Assembly (NCBI GenBank): GCA_977006965.1 | Contig: OZ345376.1 | Coordinates: 186,001-250,000, forward strand | Origin: Phymatolithon calcareum | Taxonomy: Eukaryota; Rhodophyta; Florideophyceae; Hapalidiales | Length of the DNA stretch: 64,000 nucleotides | Direction of reading: 5' to 3' | Shown: piece after piece, positions 54,376 to 64,000 of the stretch | Layout of the letters: the number at the start of each line of letters is the position of its first letter | How positions within the stretch are numbered: the stretch's first letter is position 1 | Made by a program: the position numbers and the translations under genes | Notes under the pieces: model-generated | What the model was told of the DNA's origin: nothing | The model's database searches: none | What the model saw: only the letters and a program-made list of their open reading frames with translations

Positions 54376-54580
54376 ATGGATGGGCAAGCGCAAGACATTC
54401 TTCCACACGCTTCCGTCTCTCCGGCCATCCGTGCGGGAAGCGCAACAAATGTTTCAAGTGGCGATGGCGCGACTCCGCGAGCTCATTTTCACGAGCTCTC
54501 GGCTGTGCCTTCGCCAGCAGCCGATCTTTCCCAAGCTGGGCGCGGTAACCGTCCCCGTGTCGTTCTTTCTCCTGGTGCCT
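54376..54580 (+). pseudogene. Possible reading frame disrupted by a LINE
   Basis: A plus-strand frame (MDGQAQDILPHASVSPAIRA, Ala/Ser/Pro/Gly-rich) reaches the LINE insertion site at 54584, and frames continue on the far side (from 55098) for 59-92 codons. One alternative frame is strongly hydrophobic on both sides (FFLLVPN before, LLSLMVVLLVPPVLFLL after). Which frame, if any, was coding is not clear; GC-rich sequence keeps several frames open by chance. Confidence 0.3.
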
Positions 54581-54583
54581 AAT

Positions 54584-55089
54584 TTTTTTTTGATTGGAGT
54601 TTATTTAAAAGCCTCACAGTCTTACGAATATACGGGCAAGGCTTCCTCAGTTGCTACCTTCGAGTGTGTAGACCGTTGAAACCTACCGCCTTCCTTAGGC
54701 GGTGGGGAAAGTTTGGAACCTGGATCGTCCTACCTACTATGTGGTGTTCTTGTGGGTTCGCTGCTGGTGTTCCCGCTATTTGGCTTTGTGTCCCAAGGGA
54801 CATCTAGTTAACTTCTCGTATCTTGATTTCAGAGCAGTTCTTCTTCATTTTCCATGCACTCTATGATGGTCTTGCTGAATAGCAAAAGCTCGTTAAGTGC
54901 TCTCTCGGTATCCGGTCTTTTGTCTTCTTTCAAGTCGTATCCTGACAGATTGTTTTCCAGCGTTTCCATATGCTGTCGAGCTCGGTTTCCAAATTTTTCC
55001 ACCATGCTTGTTGTCGACACCTGCGGAAATCTTCCGCAGACGTACTGAAGCGCTAATAGCCTGTGCTTCACCTTCGGGAGTTTGAGGAT
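54584..55089 (-). mobile_element. LINE fragment, type B, with 8-bp target duplication
   Basis: TGCCTAAT flanks it at 54576-54583 and 55090-55097. The complement encodes the ORF2 C-terminus (MKHRLLALQYVCGRFPQVST, MVEKFGNRARQHMETLE, ending MENEEELL), then a 3' UTR with hairpin ACCGCC/GGCGGT (about 54677-54696) and a T-run on plus (poly A). The subfamily is distinct from 53197-54186 in protein but has the same layout. Confidence 0.9.
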
Positions 55090-55718
55090 TGCCTAATGTC
55101 GTGCAACTGCTGTCGCTGATGGTTGTGCTACTGGTTCCGCCGGTGCTGTTTCTGCTTGCGGAGAAAGCAGTGCTGCTGTTCTTCCTACAGGATGCGATAG
55201 TGACGCTTCGACTTCTAGAAGAAGGGACAGCGCAACATGTTTTACGGCATGTGAGGACGACGTCGCCGCGATAGCCAACAATCGCACACGGGAAGTTTCG
55301 ACAGAGTGCAATGTAAACGCATACGATGGGGCTACCGTCTCCATCGATGGCATTGGCGGCTCATTGGGAGTGTAGCACCAACGGGTGAATAACGAAGCCG
55401 AGTGAATTCGCTGAGCGTCATTCTGGGCGTTTTAATGCGCGACAGCAGCTTCGTGCATTGATTCAGGTAGGGTTCGAGTTTTGCGCCATTTAAGAGATCA
55501 GAAGTCGTTCTTGAGGGGTATCTAAGAGCATGGAATGGATATTTTGCGGGATCGAACAAACATGAACATAGAACCTTATTTTTCCCGGAAAGAGGTTAAC
55601 TTTCCTTCTCCTGGCGTGTGTTTCTGTAAACGCACGGCGCATATTTTTTTGCATTCAATTGCCAATTCAAAATCGACAAGTCACTAAAATTATGATAAAA
55701 AGAACAAACACGGCTACG

Positions 55719-55860
55719 GGGATATATATTGATTTTATTTTAAAAGCTCCCAAAGCCTCAAGTTGAGTAACAGGGCAGCTTCTCGATGTTTTCGATACTC
55801 ATCTCTCTACTCTCCTTCTAATATCTCCTTGATTCGAATTTCTCTCCCTGTCAGGGCCCT
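55719..55860 (-). mobile_element. LINE 3' end, type A, with target duplication
   Basis: ACACGGCTACG (55708-55718) and ACACAGCTACG (55861-55871) flank it, 11 bp with one mismatch. The complement matches the type A end: CTGACAGGGAGAGAAATTCG, AAGGAGATATTAGAAGGAGA, AGGCTTTGGGAGCTTTTAAA and ATATATATCCC. It has no poly(A). Confidence 0.82.
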
Positions 55861-56048
55861 ACACAGCTACGAAGATGCCGGTATAGACCGGCCCTCATAC
55901 ACGCAATGATTACCGACTGCAATGACAGCGTAACATGCAAATAAGTCCAGAGGTTGAACACACGCAAAAGCGTAGAACAATACATCAACAAAGTGGAAAA
56001 CATAAAAGAATGCAAACCGTGATTGCGAGCTAGCCGAGACTGCCTGCC

Positions 56049-58240
56049 TTGACAGACTTTAAAAAAAATTGCGGTTTTATTCGAAATATAGAACTGAAAT
56101 TTGGCGACTTAGCTTTCACGGCGTCCAGCGGTCTAGCTCCACAGAGAAGGAGAGCTTTGTCACGCTTCATACTTACTAGAGTTCCCGGACATCGTCCTGT
56201 AACGCCTAGGAACCCCCGCGTGGAATTGGTTGGGAAGGACTGCGAACCTTTCTTTGAGTTAGCGAATCTGGGAGAGGAAGTTCATCAAATCGGGAGCGGC
56301 CAAGCCGAGGAGCAAGAGCGCCACTAGGCGCTTCTGTGCGATTAACTTTGCAAGACATGGTTACGTCTGAGCCGTCCAATCCGGACAGAGAGCCATGGCG
56401 TGTTCAGCGCAAAAAATCGATCTCGCCCCGAAAGAGAACATCGACGGCAATGAGCGTTTCTAGAAATGTCAAGTCTTTGAAACAAGCAAACCTTGACAGC
56501 AATGGAAAAGGCCAAAACAAGAAGGCGAAAGAGGCTCAGAGTCGCCCAACGATGGCCACTCGACTGCGTTCTAAGCCGGATAGTAATCGCACTCGCGCGA
56601 AGACAGGGTCTGATACGGAGAGGTCCGAAATTCATCCAGCACTGAAAGCGATTAATCCCTTAGCGGACCGGACGAAGTAGTGGAGAAGCTACGTGACCTT
56701 GCTCGATATGCAAAATCTGCACTAAAGAGAGCTAGAGTGATCGCTGCTCAAGCTGGGAAAACGTGTGAATGAGAGAGTAGCAGAAGGGAAGGAGAAGCTC
56801 TCGAAGACGAAACTGGAGAGGATATAAGAAACAGCTCAGAGAATGAGAACTGTGAGCGTAATGGGAGAGTAGTTCACGGTAGTGAGATCAAAGAGCGATT
56901 TCTGAAGGTGCGAAACAAGGTACGATGCAACAAATGTGACGTACGCGGAGAGCTTATATTACAGGGCACTCCTCTATCCAGAGAAGGAATTGCCACATTA
57001 TGTAAGGCTTGCAAGTCACACACCCAAGGCAAAGAGGAGTCACAGGAAATTGAGATCGCGGAGCTATCCACGGTGCAGTCCAGTGGCATGGAACCGGGGA
57101 AAGCTGTGGAAGTGATATCATTCGATGTTAATAAGAAAACTGATGCTATAGTGTCCATCCTCCATGAGGTGTGCGAGAGGATTACACTCGTAGAAGCCCA
57201 AGTGCGTACAATGAGAAGAGCCAAAGAGTTGGAGCGAGCCAGCCTCTCCAAAGGAGATCTAGCAAACGCAAGAAGTACAACCCTACGATTACGATGATGT
57301 CAATGACGACGTCAGAGAAGAACGTGAAGTACGCGAAAGGCATAACAACGAAATGTCCAACAAGAGAAATCCCCAAGGACAAAGGCCTGCTCAAGCAGCG
57401 AATGCACCAACCAGAAACAGAGACAGTGCCCACGCACCACCAGTGCACTCATCGGGTCGTCTTCAGTCATACGCAGCAGCAGTTGTGCGGTTTCGGCCAC
57501 CTCTGGAAAATCTCCCGCAGCATAGTCTCAGTGCCATCAATAACCTCCGTCAAGTTTTAATGTGCAAACAAGAAAGACGAATCAATTCCGAATAACCCCA
57601 CTGTATTTCACAGGTATCGAGAGGATTGATGAGGTTGAGCTCTATAATGAGCTGATGAAAGTACTCCCAAGGAAAGCAGTACTTGGCCTTTCATTCATTG
57701 TCATATTCAGATACTGAGATCCTTTCGGACGAGTTCTTCGCGGACAGAGCTATCGCAACACTCAGGGGATTGGGACTCAGACAGGAACCAGACTACAATC
57801 TGTTCGATGACTCCGTATCACGCTCAAAAATGCTCACGGAAAGGGAACGAGCCCTGAGAAATCTACAGGCAATAAGAAAACGAATGTAGCGCTGCGCTAG
57901 ATCGACTGCCGATTTTCTCACGAGACAGTGGTACCGGAACAATCAGAAGAAAGTAGATGAAGAGATTAAGTTCCTTGAAGAGGCAGGAATGGACATGGAT
58001 AATGTCATGATAGCATATGGAAGAATTCTACAAGAACAAGAAACTGCAGCACGAGCCACCGAGACGTCATTACCGCAGGGCATCTCTGCTTGCAATTCAA
58101 GTTCTCGCTTTAGTCCGACTCCCGAGACACCGCAGCCAGGCAGCACCTGGCATGCCAGCGGATATCATAGAAGAAAGAAACAGTCAATCAGGCGATGAAG
58201 ATGAAGACACACCAAACCCAGCACGAGGGCCCGAGCCAAT
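56049..58240 (+). mobile_element. LINE ORF1-like region, decayed
   Basis: Successive open frames (56336-56680, 56908-57297, 57353-57595, 57683-57889, 57989-58198) read like one broken protein. An N-terminal basic part (SISPRKRTSTAMSVSRNVKS) is followed by a paired-Cys zinc-binding region (CNKCDVRG, LCKACKSH near 56930-57020), a coiled-coil-like segment (SILHEVCERITLVEAQVRTM), a Gln/Ala-rich segment and a charged C-terminus. This layout fits ORF1 (RNA-binding) of a non-LTR element; the match is by architecture and location among LINEs, not by a named domain. Confidence 0.55.
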
Positions 58241-58428
58241 TTGAGTGCTGGGGATAGCCGTCTATGAAGAAATCTCGGAATCGAATTGCTCGCAGAATAT
58301 TTTTGCAATCCCAACTGCAATCCCACCTCTCAACAGGGAGCAATCCCTACTGCCCTCATTAACACTCCTAAGATTGTACAGGAGAGCCTTTCGTAGCTTG
58401 TTCAATCTAGTGTATCGTCTGCTCCCTA

Positions 58429-58640
58429 ATACAGGGACTCGTCGTTCTCCATGTACTCAATTATGGTGACGCTGTAGAGTAGTATGGAGTCTAATACCTT
58501 TTCCGTTCTTAACATCTCTCCGGGGTCCAGTTCATACTTTTCTAGGTTCATGCCTATGGTATCCGCATGGCGCTCTGCTGCCGTTCCGAATGAATTCGAT
58601 ATTAGCGTCGTGCTCACTTGAGGGAACCTTCCGCTTGCTT
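58429..58640 (-). mobile_element. LINE ORF2 C-terminal remnant, type B-like
   Basis: The minus strand encodes VSTTLISNSFGTAAERHADT and EKVLDSILLYSVTIIEYMEN, aligning with the end of ORF2 at 54829-55071 (TTSMVEKFGN, LLLFSKTIIECMEN). No 3' UTR follows, so the 3' side is also lost. Confidence 0.75.
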
Positions 58641-59639
58641 ATTTTATGGCCAGCTGTCATGGCGTTGAACCTGTCGCTTTTCGAATAGGGGCGTCGATTC
58701 CATTTGTGTTCCTTGTGAAAAATATTCTTGGACTGAACAAAACTACGTTTGCCATTACTTACGGGGATGAGAACATGCTGCGCCGAACGAGAACTGGGAG
58801 GTGAAAAGCGTGGAAATGGCAGAAATTGCGTACGTATGACTTTTCAAATGGTTTGAAGACCTTTTTGAGGGGAGACAGGAAAGACTGAGCTGTAAAGAAA
58901 TATATGGCAGGATATAGCTTCTGACCTGCAAGAAAGACTTAATGGTTAAAAAGATCGGAAAAGAGAAGCTAAGAAGCTTACCGATCACTGCGAGCACGAA
59001 AATGAATTTCCAACTATGGACATCCTTCAAAAGGGCTGAGGTTGAAGTAGATTATGGCAGTGCAGTAGACTACATAGTGGTATGGATATTAGAGCTCTCC
59101 AAAAGTTGCACTCTTTGCATTTTTGAGCAGTTTTGAATTATTTCTCTCGTAGCCCGAAGGACTTAGGGTTGTTCGAGACCAATCTGTGCAAGAGAAAAAT
59201 AGAGAAAATAATACGAGAAAAAGAATATCATTTAATTCCGGAATCATCCGGCTTTGCTTCGTAGAGCTCGAGCACCTTGCCAAGCATAACCTGCTCTAGT
59301 TGTTCAAAGCGGTGCCAAAGGTGGAGGAAGTAGGTAGATGGTGATGAGTTGTCTTTTTTGACTTGGTTGTTGGTTACCATGCTTTATTAGACCAACGATA
59401 CATTTTTGTACTAATCATGAATAGGTGACAAGCAATCTATAAGATCTTCCATCAGTACGATAGTACAAGCGCGGCAGGCGCAATGTGCGATATTACCCTT
59501 CCGCGTATTCTTACACAGTAACACAGATGAAATTCAAATGAAACAAATATTCGATCAGGAATCAGAGGACATGCCCGGAAAAAAAAGTGATCAGGGATCA
59601 CAATACATAACGAAGACAAAGAATAAACGAACGAAGACA
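58641..59639. other. Spacer, nothing recognised
   Basis: About 1 kb without a supported gene. Short open frames only. Confidence 0.45.
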
Positions 59640-62600
59640 AGAAGTAGATGAACTTGAAGAATCTCGGACCGAAGTGGAAGCTTGCAAATGGAGCCTGGTT
59701 GCACTTGAGATTTAGAAAGCGGTGCAAAAATTGTAGATTCCATTACAGCTTCAGAAAACGGCTCTCTGGTTTCCATCGCGGCGATATCTTTCCTTGTATA
59801 CTGCAATTCATGGTTGTTTCTGCTTTCGGGCACTTCATTTGGATACATAAGTTCCTTCTCCTTGTTCCTTCTCAGCATTTTGAAGGCCAACATTTCTCGA
59901 CGATGTGGAGGCGTCTGGATCAGACACAGGAGATGGAGCCTTTCCGAACTTCCTGGGGCCAGAGGCCCGAATACTTGATTGAAGAATGTTGCTTCTACTT
60001 CCTTGACGGCATTTTGTACGCCCTCTCACCAGGGCATTAAGTGCATTGCGTACTCCCAGGGTAGCTATACTAGCGCCTTGTATAGCTGAATGCACTTCTG
60101 TATACGTAACCCTTTCTTGAACATTCCCAGTGTACGCAATTCGTACAAGACCGTTCTTGATTTCTTTAGTCGTTGAATCATTAACGTATCTGTGACTCCT
60201 CCGGGGTCTAGGGATATTCCAACATATGTGACCTCCGGAACGTGTGCCAGAACCTTTTTTGCGAGCTGTAATGTCTTGCCAATGCTTCCTCTGTTTCGAG
60301 GACTTCGCTTTTTCCTTGCTTAGTGTTCCACGTCATCTCTCGCTCTTGTGCCCATTGGTTAGCTATATCCAATAGTCCTTGCAATGCAGCGGGGGATTTT
60401 GCAGAGAGAAGAACATCGTCTGCAAAAAGGATAGCCGGAACTTCAGCCCAGATTTTTGATGCCTGTCTCATTCGCTCGGCGAATTCATCCATGAAGATGT
60501 TGTAGAGTCTTGGACTGAGAGGAGACCCTTGCGGGACTCTCCCTGTCCACTAGAAACCACTTTCTGTTTACATCACCAATTTTTGTTATCCAGGATGGTG
60601 TCAAGAACGCCTCGGCCATTGAGCAGATCTTCTTGGGCAGTACATGTCTCATTTTGTTCACCAAGTGTGCTCTTGGTACTGTTTCGTAGGCAGCCTTAAG
60701 GTCCACTACTGCTATACATCTCTGATCCTCTTTTAGTAGCCAGTAGCACTTAGGATTGCAAGTTCAGTGCTCTTCCCCTTTTGGAACCCAAGCTGATACC
60801 AGTGGTTTGAGTATACTCTGCGCAGCTTCATATCGATAGCCGTCTCAATATTTTCCTTGTGTTGCTCAGCAGGGAAATCGGTCGGTAATTTCCGGAGTTC
60901 TCGTACTCCCCCTTCTTGTGTATTGGGACGAGAAGCGCTTTCTGCCAGTGCAGAGGCGCATCTCCACACCTCCCGCATGCCTCCCACAAGGCTGTAAGCA
61001 CTTCAGCGTTGAGCGGTATACCGACTTTTTGCATTTCAGTCTTCACCTCGTCTAAGCCCGGTGCCTTTACATTTGGTGATTTTCGGATAGCCGCTTCATT
61101 TTTTGTCCTCATGTCGTCGGGGCAGGAGAATTTTCTTAGTCCCGGTTGCCACATTTCCGTGCTATGGCATGTCGCCGTGATGTAGGCTGAGAATAAAGCG
61201 CAATTCATGGGGCTTCTTGTCATCTTTTTTTCGTCGCGTTATTCTTCGAATTTTCTTTTTCATCTTAGCAAGTTGCTTCAAGGCCGCTTGTCCATCTTTC
61301 TCCTCGAGCTCGGCAATATATTCTTGATACTGCACTCTCTTCTTCTTGCTCTCCAATGTTCTGATTTGGTACTTAAACGCTTGGAACGGCCTCAGTGGGA
61401 TGTTCTGGCTTTCCGGTAGAGTTCTTTCCCATTTTGTCCAGATATGTTTTTCCAAAATGACTTGTAGCATGCCGGGATGAGTTTTCTAGTTCTCCACGGA
61501 TCAAAACAGATTTTAACAAGTCTCTTGTATACCTGGTGTAGATCTCTCGCATTTTCTGCACGTTTTGAGGTTGTCTATGATTCCTGGCATGCCTTTGTCA
61601 TACTTGCGAAGAGCAGCTTCTTTCTTGGGTTCTCTTATTGACTTTCCTCCGACATCTACAATCTCCCTGTAGATATACGATACCGATTCAGGGGAGGTAT
61701 TTCCCTTGAGGTCCTCAATGAGAGTACGCATTCGTTCTTGATTTCATTTTTCTTCTGTGTGTCATCTCGGTCTCTTGCACTCATTGGTCGTTTTGATTGG
61801 CTCGGGTCGAGATCTTGCCGGCTTCTATGGCGCGAACATACAGGCCTGTGCTGTGCAGCCCCGGTCCATATGTCTTCTGGAGCGTTCGGCGCAGATATTG
61901 TTATTCTTTTTGTAACGAAGAAGTCGATATTGCTCCCGTACTTCTTCGTCTGGAATGTCGGTCCTCTGCTTGCTCTTATTTCCCATCCTTTGCTTTCTGT
62001 CCACTTGACGAGTTGGCTGCCCCTTTTGCTGGACTGCTGTCCCACATCTTGTGTCTTGTGTTCCAGTCATCAGAGATTATCGCCTGATCCCTTGCATGCT
62101 TGTTGATTAATGGGAGGCACATGTCGGTTTCCTGCCGAGTAGACCTTGGTGACAATGTACACTGCCCCAACTTTTAGGCTGCCTAGGTGGGCGATAATGA
62201 CTTGGATGTGTTGCTTTGCATACTTGAAGATGAGTTTCACTCCACATCCACTGCGAAATACTAGTGATACTCCTTCTCGCTGTACCACGCCTTCTTGCTC
62301 TGGAATTTTGGTTACGGGGCCCTCTGGAGTTATCAGTTCGGGCCTTGGGGCGTTGATAGAGAACATATCGGTCCGGATACGGGTTTCAGATCTCAGATGT
62401 GTCTTCCTGGCGCACTTATTGGTCTCGAACGTTGGGCACGAGTGCATTTTTAGCATTCATCGTTTTTCTTCTGCCCACTTGACTACTTGGGTTCCTCTTC
62501 TCTTAGATTGCTTATCTCATGATTTATGTCTTGCATTTCAGTCTCCGCAGATGATGGCCTGGCCTCTCGCATGTCTAGTTATGAGCGAAAGACACTTTTG

Positions 62601-63360
62601 TGTCTCTCGCTACGTACATTTAGGTTACATATACACCACTCCAATTTTCAGTTTTCCTACTTGGGCAATGAGGACTTGATAAAGAATCTTTGCATACTTG
62701 AAGATAAGCTTCGCTCCACATCCTCTTCGGAAGACAAGTGATACGCCTCCAAACTTTCTCGCAGATCTGCGCCAGCGACTAGAGGAAGTTTGGTGGCTGG
62801 GCCAATCTTGTGTGAAGAGTGCGGGTCTAAGGGCATTCATTGTGAACATTTTTGTCCGGATACGTGCTTCAAATGTGTATCGCTGAGTCCAATCAACTCG
62901 ACTCCGTTGTTATTCACCAACTTTCGAAGCTTCTCGGGAGTCTCGGGAGAACCCCCCAAACTCATTGTTGCAATTCTCCAATATTTGTTAAAAATTATTT
63001 TGGGACGTGACTTGCTTCGAGTTTGAGATGGGAGTTACAGGTATTTCATCCTTGTCTGGGTCTCCAATGATAGCGTTGGTCGCCGAGTTGTTTGGGTGTT
63101 TATAAAGGTCAGTATCTCTTGTTGGGTTTTCTCTTTACTGGTCGATGATCCTTCTCCTGAGTGCCCAAACGGGTGGCCATTGGCGTTATCTTCCGTTTTG
63201 GTTCCAGCCATATTTTCCTTTCCACTCTCGTTCTGGACAGCCTTTTCCTGTACGATCGTAGGTCCGGATGGAGCACGCGCCTCCGCAGAAACTGCTCGAG
63301 GTTCCGAACCTTTTCTACGTCGATGGCTCTGAGTCTACGATATGCTACTCTTTCCAATCC
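59640..63360 (-). mobile_element. Nearly full-length decayed LINE, type B-like
   Basis: Read on the minus strand: a basic segment (63357-63109, RRRVLHPDLRSYRKRLSRTR), endonuclease/exonuclease/phosphatase-type sequence (about 62900-61800, with SDDWNTRHKMWDSS), a linker, RT motifs (APGLDEVKTE, NYRPISLLSN, AAYETVPRAHL, VPQGSPLSPRLYNIFMDE at about 60540-60490, FADDVLL with the active site at 60412-60426), and the post-RT region (MLAFKMLRRNKEKELMYPNE near 59893). At least eight frame changes or stops. The best guide to the complete element's order in this window. Confidence 0.85.
62040..62900 (-). repeat. About 430-bp tandem duplication inside the LINE endonuclease
   Basis: Minus-strand units 62456-62040 and about 62890-62465 encode parallel segments: GVSLVFRSGCGVKLIFKYAK and GVSLVFRRGCGAKLIFKYAK, HLGSLKVGAVYI and QVGKLKIGVVYM, then Cys-poor Arg-rich sequence. 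The two units differ substantially, so the duplication is old, or two related LINEs are joined. Confidence 0.72.
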
Positions 63361-63479
63361 CTTGTAATTTGTTAGAGCTTACAAGAAGTACCTTGTGCGC
63401 GCACTTTTTCTCGCCGCATGCCTCTCCAACTATTTTTCAGGTTCTACACTATGTCTTTTCCTCTTGCCGTTTTCGAATA

Positions 63480-64000
63480 CGTTGAAATTGTACATGCAAA
63501 TCAAGGTCGTTCAAGAATCCCTTTCGGACGTTCGGTTTGCGTTTTCTGTAGCCCTTCGTGTCCTCTATTTCTCAGGTCTGCAATGTCGAGAGTGCGGATT
63601 GCGGTTGGATGCATCCACAATCTTAGGCAAAGATGCGTTAATGTCAGTGGATTCCACCCTGAAATATGCATCAGCATTTTCAAGTCGTTGACTCTCCCCA
63701 AGTGAGAGTCTACAAGTCATCTGACTCTGATGATGAAGCGGTTGCTATCAGAAATTGAGGGAGCAGAAGGTCCTTTTCAAAAGAATGACTTCGGGAAATA
63801 TGCGAAGCATCGAAAAAATCGAATGAGAGTGCTCTGTCGGCTAGAGAGTCTAGAGGTTAGGAGGACTGATCAAGCAGAAAGGTTTGCTTTAAGCCTGTTG
63901 AAACGGAAAACATGCCTGGAATAGGCAGAAGAATACCATCAATGCTCGAAACGGATCTTTAGATGTGATGGCAAGACCGGTCAGAGATATGTCCTCGGAG
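63480..64000 (+). mobile_element. LINE fragment, type A, running off the window
   Basis: Plus-strand frames give VGCIHNLRQRCVNVSGFHPE, ICISIFKSLTLPK, then LLSEIEGAEGPFQKNDFGKY and RVLCRLESLEVRRTDQAERF, matching 39230-39530 and 14000-14290. A stop (after LTLPK) and a frame change break it. It continues beyond 64000. Confidence 0.82.

Larger units (their letters stand above)
53140..55895. mobile_element. TIR-bounded segment invaded by three LINEs
   Basis: The left end AGGGCCGGTCTATACCGGCA and the right end, complemented, are the same; similarity continues (TTCGT, GTTTGTTC, TATCATAA) to about 50 bp if the nested LINE at 55719 is removed. The terminus itself is a near-palindrome (GCCGGTCTATACCGGC). 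Without LINE copies 53197-54186, 54584-55089 and 55719-55860 the segment would be about 1.1 kb. No target duplication is clear. Likely a non-autonomous DNA transposon; the superfamily is unknown. Confidence 0.65.

Overview
The window is from a nuclear genome of a eukaryote. Genes are sparse, mostly intron-free or with one very short intron (68 and about 89 bp), and most of the rest is transposable elements in every state of decay. Nothing names the species. The low intron density, the DDE_Tnp_4 transposase type and the repeat-rich, gene-poor layout fit an alga, perhaps a red alga, better than an animal or land plant; this is inference only. I saw no rRNA, tRNA, CRISPR or prokaryotic operon structure.

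Host-type genes: two paralogous acidic proteins, each with an internal duplication of a DUF1917/BLES03-like domain, transcribed away from each other (5172-6929 minus, 10349-12052 plus); a predicted type I membrane protein (22702-23397); a ZFAND1/ZFAND2-like AN1 zinc-finger protein with a C-terminal ubiquitin-like region (23989-24846); two paralogous small C2H2 proteins about 25 kb apart (25605-25988 and 50882-51343, both minus); and a classical short-chain dehydrogenase/reductase (30680-31537).

Mobile elements: a Ty3/gypsy-like element that has lost reverse transcriptase and RNase H (1936-4958); a small gag-only LTR element with 190-bp LTRs and a 4-bp target duplication (15162-16452); a frameshifted hAT transposon (16891-19500) and a hAT-like MITE (12183-12539); an apparently intact Harbinger-like transposon with two intron-containing genes, 23-bp TIRs and a 3-bp target duplication, nested in a LINE (41181-44344); a TIR-bounded segment invaded by three LINE copies (53140-55895); and many LINE fragments. 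The LINEs fall into at least three 3'-end types: A (ends in ATATCCCC), B (A-rich end, with a structurally conserved hairpin in the 3' UTR) and C (RNase H-bearing, GAAA-repeat tail). The type-C copy at 35.5-37.4 kb has a Tudor-like segment inserted inside its RNase H domain, the most unusual domain arrangement seen here.

The non-TE spacers (6.9-10.3, 12.5, 19, 26-30 and 33.8-34.2 kb) hold many short near-perfect palindromes and an excess of the motif TACTGTA/TACAGTA. These may be miniature foldback elements, hairpin-RNA sources or regulatory sites; the sequence alone does not decide.
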